Below, in pieces: positions 60,055 to 64,000 of a DNA stretch of 64,000 bases (position 1 is the stretch's first letter; each line of letters starts with the position of its first letter). The DNA comes from Sindora glabra (Eukaryota; Streptophyta; Magnoliopsida; Fabales; Fabaceae), in contig CM035232.1 in the NCBI GenBank assembly GCA_020226215.1, forward strand, positions 48,298,179 through 48,362,178, in the 5' to 3' direction. Below the pieces are notes generated by a model. It made no database searches, was not told the origin of the DNA, and saw only the letters and a list, made by a program, of their open reading frames with translations. The position numbers were made by a program, and so were the translations under genes.

Positions 60055-60935
60055 ATGGCAAACACTCCAAATAACTTATCACTGTAATTAGTCTTTGAGA
60101 AGGACAAATTTACTAGGATAAGCTTCCTAGATTGGTATAGGAATTTGAGGATAGTCCTCAAACATGAGTGAAAGTTGTGTATCCTAGAAGGACCTATTCC
60201 TCAGCTACCTAAAGTTAGTACACCTCATGCTAAGAAATATGCTTATAAAAAGTATCATAACAATGTGTTAGATGGTGGTTGCTTCATGTCGGCTCCTATG
60301 GACTTTGACCTTTAGAAACAATATAAGAGTATGGAAGCTTATGATATGATTAAGCACCTAAAGAAACTTTATTAAAGGTAAGCTCAACATAGGAGGTATG
60401 AAATCTTTAAAGCATTGTTTAGTGCAAATTGGTAGAAAGAAAAACCTATTAGGCCTTATGTACTCAAAATGATTAGGTGTATTGAGAACCTTAAGTGATT
60501 AGGTTTTCCATTGAGCTAAGAGTTAGCCACTAATGTAGTTTTACAATTGTTACACAAAAAAAAAACTATCGTAAATTTACCATGAATTACATCATGAACA
60601 AAATTAACAAATCAATGTGAGAATTATTAAGCATGTTAAGAACTATTAAATAAAATTTGCAAAAGGTAAAGCCCAATATCATAATGATGGTACAAAAGGA
60701 TAAGGACAAAGGTAAAAGCAAGAACAAGAAGGATTCTAAATCCAAGGGTAAGCTCGAGCACAAGCCCTTTGAACTAAAACCTTAAAATGGTGTGAATAAG
60801 GAAAGGAAATGCTTCCATTATGTTAAGACCAAACATTGGAAAAGGAACTATAGGTTATACTTGGAGGATCTCATAAGGAAGAAAGGAAGTGAGACTTTTA
60901 CTTTAAGTATTTTTATTATAAAAGTTAATAAATGT
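60055..60935 (+). pseudogene. Copia gag, interrupted by many stops
   Basis: From the ATG at 60055 one frame can be followed for more than 600 bp: MANTPNNLSL*, then LVFEKDKFTRISFLDWYRNL (the UBN2-type gag motif) and RIVLKHE*KLCILEG. A basic segment (KDKGKSKNKKDSKSKGK) precedes a zinc knuckle, KCFHYVKTKHWKRN. That is a CCHC motif with Cys-to-Tyr at the second and probably the last Cys. Gag would package element RNA in virus-like particles. Almost every stop lies where CAA, CAG, CGA or TGG would be expected, so base changes rather than indels killed this region. Confidence 0.88.
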
Positions 60936-63615
60936 CAATTTATGATATAAATATTAAATAATTCAAATCCAATAATCTAAACCCAAAGCATCTCTAACAC
61001 TATCGCTTGGGCCATATAAATAAGAAGCATGTATCCAAGTTCTATAAAGATAGACTCTTGGACTCATTTGATTTTGAATCATATGAGATATGTGAATCTT
61101 ATTTATTAAACACGATGATCAAAGCCCTAATCACTGGATATAATGAAAGGGCTAATGATTTATTAGGCCTCATATATAGTGATGTATGTAAATCTATTAG
61201 TTCACTAGTTAAAGGTGGTTTTTACTACTTTATCATATTTATTGATGACTTTAGTAGATATAGATATATGTATCTTAAACTCAAATCAGAATCCTTTAAA
61301 AAATTCAAGGAATTCAAGAATGAAGTACAAAACTAACTTAGCAAAAGTATTAAAATTTTTAATCTGATTAAGGTGGAGAATACTTAAGCTAAAATTTCGA
61401 TGACTGTCTAAAAGAGTTTGGTATAATACTATAACTCACTCTACTTAGAACACCACAATGGAATGGTATGCGAGAGAGTTGAAATTGCACTCTTTAGGCA
61501 TAATGTGATATATGATGAGTCATGCGGATTTTTCAATTTCATTTTACGGTCATTCTGTAGAGATAGTTGCTTTTATACTTAATCATGTTCCCTTTAAAAT
61601 GGTTTTAAAAACTTCATATGAGATATGGTATGGGAACTTAAGTTAGTTTTAAAAAGTCTTTTATGAATATTTAAGTTGCAAGGCATACATAAACATCAAG
61701 CTTTTGACAAACTTGGACTTAAATTAGATAAATTTTGTAAGGTGCCCTAAGGAAATTAAGGGGTACTATTCTTATAATCTTACTAATAGTGAAGTGTTTG
61801 TTGCTCGAATTGATGTTTTCCTAGAAAAAAGTTTATTTTTAAGAAAACCAATCGGAGAAAAATAGAACTAAAAAAAACTTAAGACTTATAAAATAACATT
61901 GAATTTATAAATGAACTTAAACAAAGGCCATAAGTTATTATGGAATAAGAACTTATTTAGGTAACACAAAGCCCACATAGTTCTAGTAAGACATGTCATG
62001 AGCTTAAGAAATATGGATTTCTTATGAATCAACATGGCAATGTATTGCTCATATAACAAGATGAGCCTATAACCTACTAAGAGACTATCAATGGGTTAAA
62101 CTATGAGAAATGGCTTAAGGCCATAAAATCTGAGATGAATTCTATGCATGCTAACCAAGTATGGACTTCAATTAACCTACTTAAAGGGATTAAACCTATA
62201 AGGTACAAATGGGTTTTCAAAAAGAAAATTAACATGGATAGCAATGTACATAGTTTTGCAAAGTGATTAGTTACTAAAGGTTTTAGGTAAATTCATGGTA
62301 TAAATTATGATAAGACCTATTTCTTAGTTATCATGTTAAAATCCATTTGGATCTTACCTACTATTGTAGCTTTTTATGATTATGAAAAATAGTAGATGGA
62401 TATTAAAAAGGTTTTACTCAATAGGAAGCTTCTTAACAATGTATATATGACATAACCCAAGGATTTTGTCACTTTTAAAAATGTTGAAAAGATATGTAAA
62501 TTATAAAGATCCAATTATAGATTGAAGCAAGCTTTTTAAAAATGGAATCTTTGTTTTGATAATGTAATAAAAAATATTGTTTCATAAAAAATGAAGATAA
62601 ATCTTGTGTTTATAAAAGGGTTAGTGGAAGCATAAGTATTTTCCTTATGTTATATGTGGATAACTAACTACTTATTGGAGATAATCCTACTTTACAAACT
62701 ATAAAGACTTATTGGTTTTTGATGAAAAACTTAGGTGAAGCTACCTATATGGTAGGTATTAAGATTTATAAAGATAGATTAAGAAAATTACTTAGCCTAA
62801 GTGATAGTACATATATTAACAAAGTATTGAAACAAATGAGCATACGAGAGTCCAAAAGGGGATTCTTACCTATGTCACTTGGTATAAGTTTACCCAAAGC
62901 TCAATGTCCTATAACATGAAATGAGAAAGACTATATGAATAAGATTCCATATGCATTAGCAATCCAATCTATCATATATTCCATTCTATATACTTATTTA
63001 GATATCTTATATGCCTTAAGCATGATGAGTGGTTATCAATCAAATCTTGGAAAGAGTCATTGGATTATTCTCAAGAATATCCTTAAGTACTTGACAAGAG
63101 CAAACGATTCAATCTTGATATATGGAGAAGAGAAGGAACTAGTTGTAAAAGGTTATATTAATGTTAATTTCTAGTTTAATAAGGATAATTCTATATCGCA
63201 ATCAAGTTATACATTTCGCTTAATTAGCAGAGCTATAAGTTAGAAAAGTTCAAAGCTTGAAATAATGGTCGATTCCACCACAAAGGTTAAGTATATTGCT
63301 GCCTTTGATGTATCAAAAGAAATTGTTTAGATCAAAAAATTTACTATTAAACTTGACATAGTTCTTAGCATTTTAAACTTATAAACCAACATTGTGATAG
63401 CAGTGGGGTCATTAAATAGGCTATGAAACCTAAATCTCATCAGTGATCCAAAACATATACTTCGATGCTTATGATTTATCTTTAAACTAATTGATGGACG
63501 AAATATGAAGATATGCTAAGTACAACAAATGATAATATCATCAACTCACTAATAAAGCCTTTGGCATAAAAGCAAGATAATTATATTGGGTCATTTAGTA
63601 TTAGATACATGAGTG
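60936..63615 (+). pseudogene. Copia pol (integrase, RT, RNase H), protease deleted
   Basis: Right after the zinc knuckle the sequence jumps from FIIKVN to YDINIK, just before the GAG-pre-integrase motif (HYRLGHINKKHVSK). The aspartic protease with its D-T/S-G site is therefore missing. Integrase follows: Asp in LIYSDVC, FIIFIDDFSRYRYMYL, then in another frame D*GGEYLS and PQWNGMRES. Reverse transcriptase begins at WLKAIKSEM (about 62110) and has KPIRYKWVFKKK. The catalytic YVDD is YVDN at 62653-62664, next to a stop. RNase H-region blocks are open at 62719-62919 and 62935-63174 (GMSIRESKRGFLPMS-like; NKIPYALAIQSI; KNILKYLTRAND), followed by MVDSTTKVKYIAA. Pol would copy and insert the element; this copy cannot. 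Confidence 0.88.
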
Positions 63616-63627
63616 ATTAACTCTAGT

Positions 63628-63640
63628 GTAAGTAGGAGAT
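63628..63640 (+). other. Polypurine tract of the copia element
   Basis: GTAAGTAGGAGAT directly before the 3' LTR. It primes plus-strand DNA in functional copies and corresponds to the tract before the LTRs at 39517 and 39858. Confidence 0.65.
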
Positions 63641-64000
63641 TATTGGTCTATACTCTAATAGCCAATCATATAATGATTGTATTTTTATATATTATATTAT
63701 GTTTTTTTTATAAAAGCATTCCTATTATTATGTTTAATGTTATATTTGCATAATATAAATAAATATAACAATTATCTTTGTAATAATTTATATTATTTTT
63801 AAATTATCTCTAGTTAAGTATTATTATAAATTAAAATAATAATAATATATCAAGACTAGTATATATATTGACTAATAACCATAATCATAGATATAAGATG
63901 TCAAGTTAACTTATAGGAATATGTTTGAGAACAAATGTATTAGATTGACTCATTATGAAAATGCTATATAAATCACTATGTGAATGTCATAAGCAGTTCT
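63641..64000 (+). repeat. 3' LTR of the copia element, cut by the window end
   Basis: The first 360 bp match the start of the 5' LTR in the same order (CTATACTCTAATAG, CATATAATGATTG, ATCAAGACTAGTATATATATT, AATGTCATAAGCAGTTCT). Confidence 0.85.

Larger units (their letters stand above)
51202..64000 (+). mobile_element. Degenerate Ty1/copia retrotransposon, interrupted by a MULE
   Basis: The 5' LTR starts at 51202 and the matching 3' LTR at 63641, running off the window. A tRNA primer site follows the 5' LTR, a gag-pol remnant lies at 60055-63610, and a purine tract precedes the 3' LTR. The domain order gag, zinc knuckle, integrase, reverse transcriptase, RNase H is that of Ty1/copia. The leader between 52950 and 60055 is split by a 5.4-kb Mutator-like element. 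Without the MULE the internal region is about 5.3 kb. LTR sequence is related to the nested solo LTRs at 35.3-38.6 kb. The right end, and so the target duplication, is outside the window. Confidence 0.88.

Overview
The window looks like a gene-poor, AT-rich stretch of a flowering-plant nuclear genome, probably a eudicot. The evidence is spliceosomal introns with GT..AG borders, a plant-specific AHL transcription factor gene, PIF/Harbinger, Mutator-like and Ty1/copia elements with plant-type coding remnants, and many AT-rich repeats. Only one clear host gene is present, the AHL19/AHL20-like gene near 24.5-25.3 kb on the minus strand. Almost everything else that can be identified is mobile or repetitive DNA.

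Layout. (1) 199-10271: a 10.07-kb PIF/Harbinger-type transposon with 15-bp terminal inverted repeats (TIRs) and a TTA target duplication. It carries three genes: a plus-strand, multi-exon Ulp1-like (C48) peptidase gene, a minus-strand Myb/SANT-like gene (the usual Harbinger partner protein), and a minus-strand DDE transposase broken by one TGA and one single-base deletion. Between the convergent genes lies an exact 155-bp-period tandem array. Each monomer carries a 33-bp palindrome, and relatives of that palindrome also sit in most introns of the peptidase gene. (2) 10.9-13.0 kb: tandemly duplicated AT-rich foldback repeats. (3) 13-24 kb: AT-rich DNA without genes. (4) 24.5-26 kb: the AHL gene. 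CTG stands where the family has its initiating ATG, and the leader contains three short upstream ORFs. (5) 28-34.4 kb: a dispersed repeat of an uncertain class, a diverged minisatellite, and a 1.5-kb inverted-repeat (foldback) element. (6) 35.3-38.6 kb: a copia-type solo LTR (TSD TTTGG) that contains a second solo LTR of the same family. (7) 38.7-40.3 kb: a small three-LTR retroelement array. (8) 40.3-51.2 kb: mostly unrecognised decayed DNA. (9) 51.2 kb to the window end: a degenerate Ty1/copia retrotransposon split by a 5.4-kb Mutator-like element (MULE) with long TIRs. Both coding regions are riddled with stops.

How the parts fit. The Harbinger element has a dead transposase but an apparently intact Myb-like gene, and its peptidase gene has clean splice sites and catalytic residues apart from one in-frame TAG. 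The retroelements and the MULE carry stops at CAA, CAG, CGA and TGG positions. This fits C-to-T decay on both strands of methylated, silenced DNA.

The most unusual structure is the palindrome-bearing 155/157-bp repeat system inside a Harbinger element that also carries a SUMO-peptidase-like gene. Exon joins were inferred by reading frame and splice consensus only; no alignment or expression data were available.
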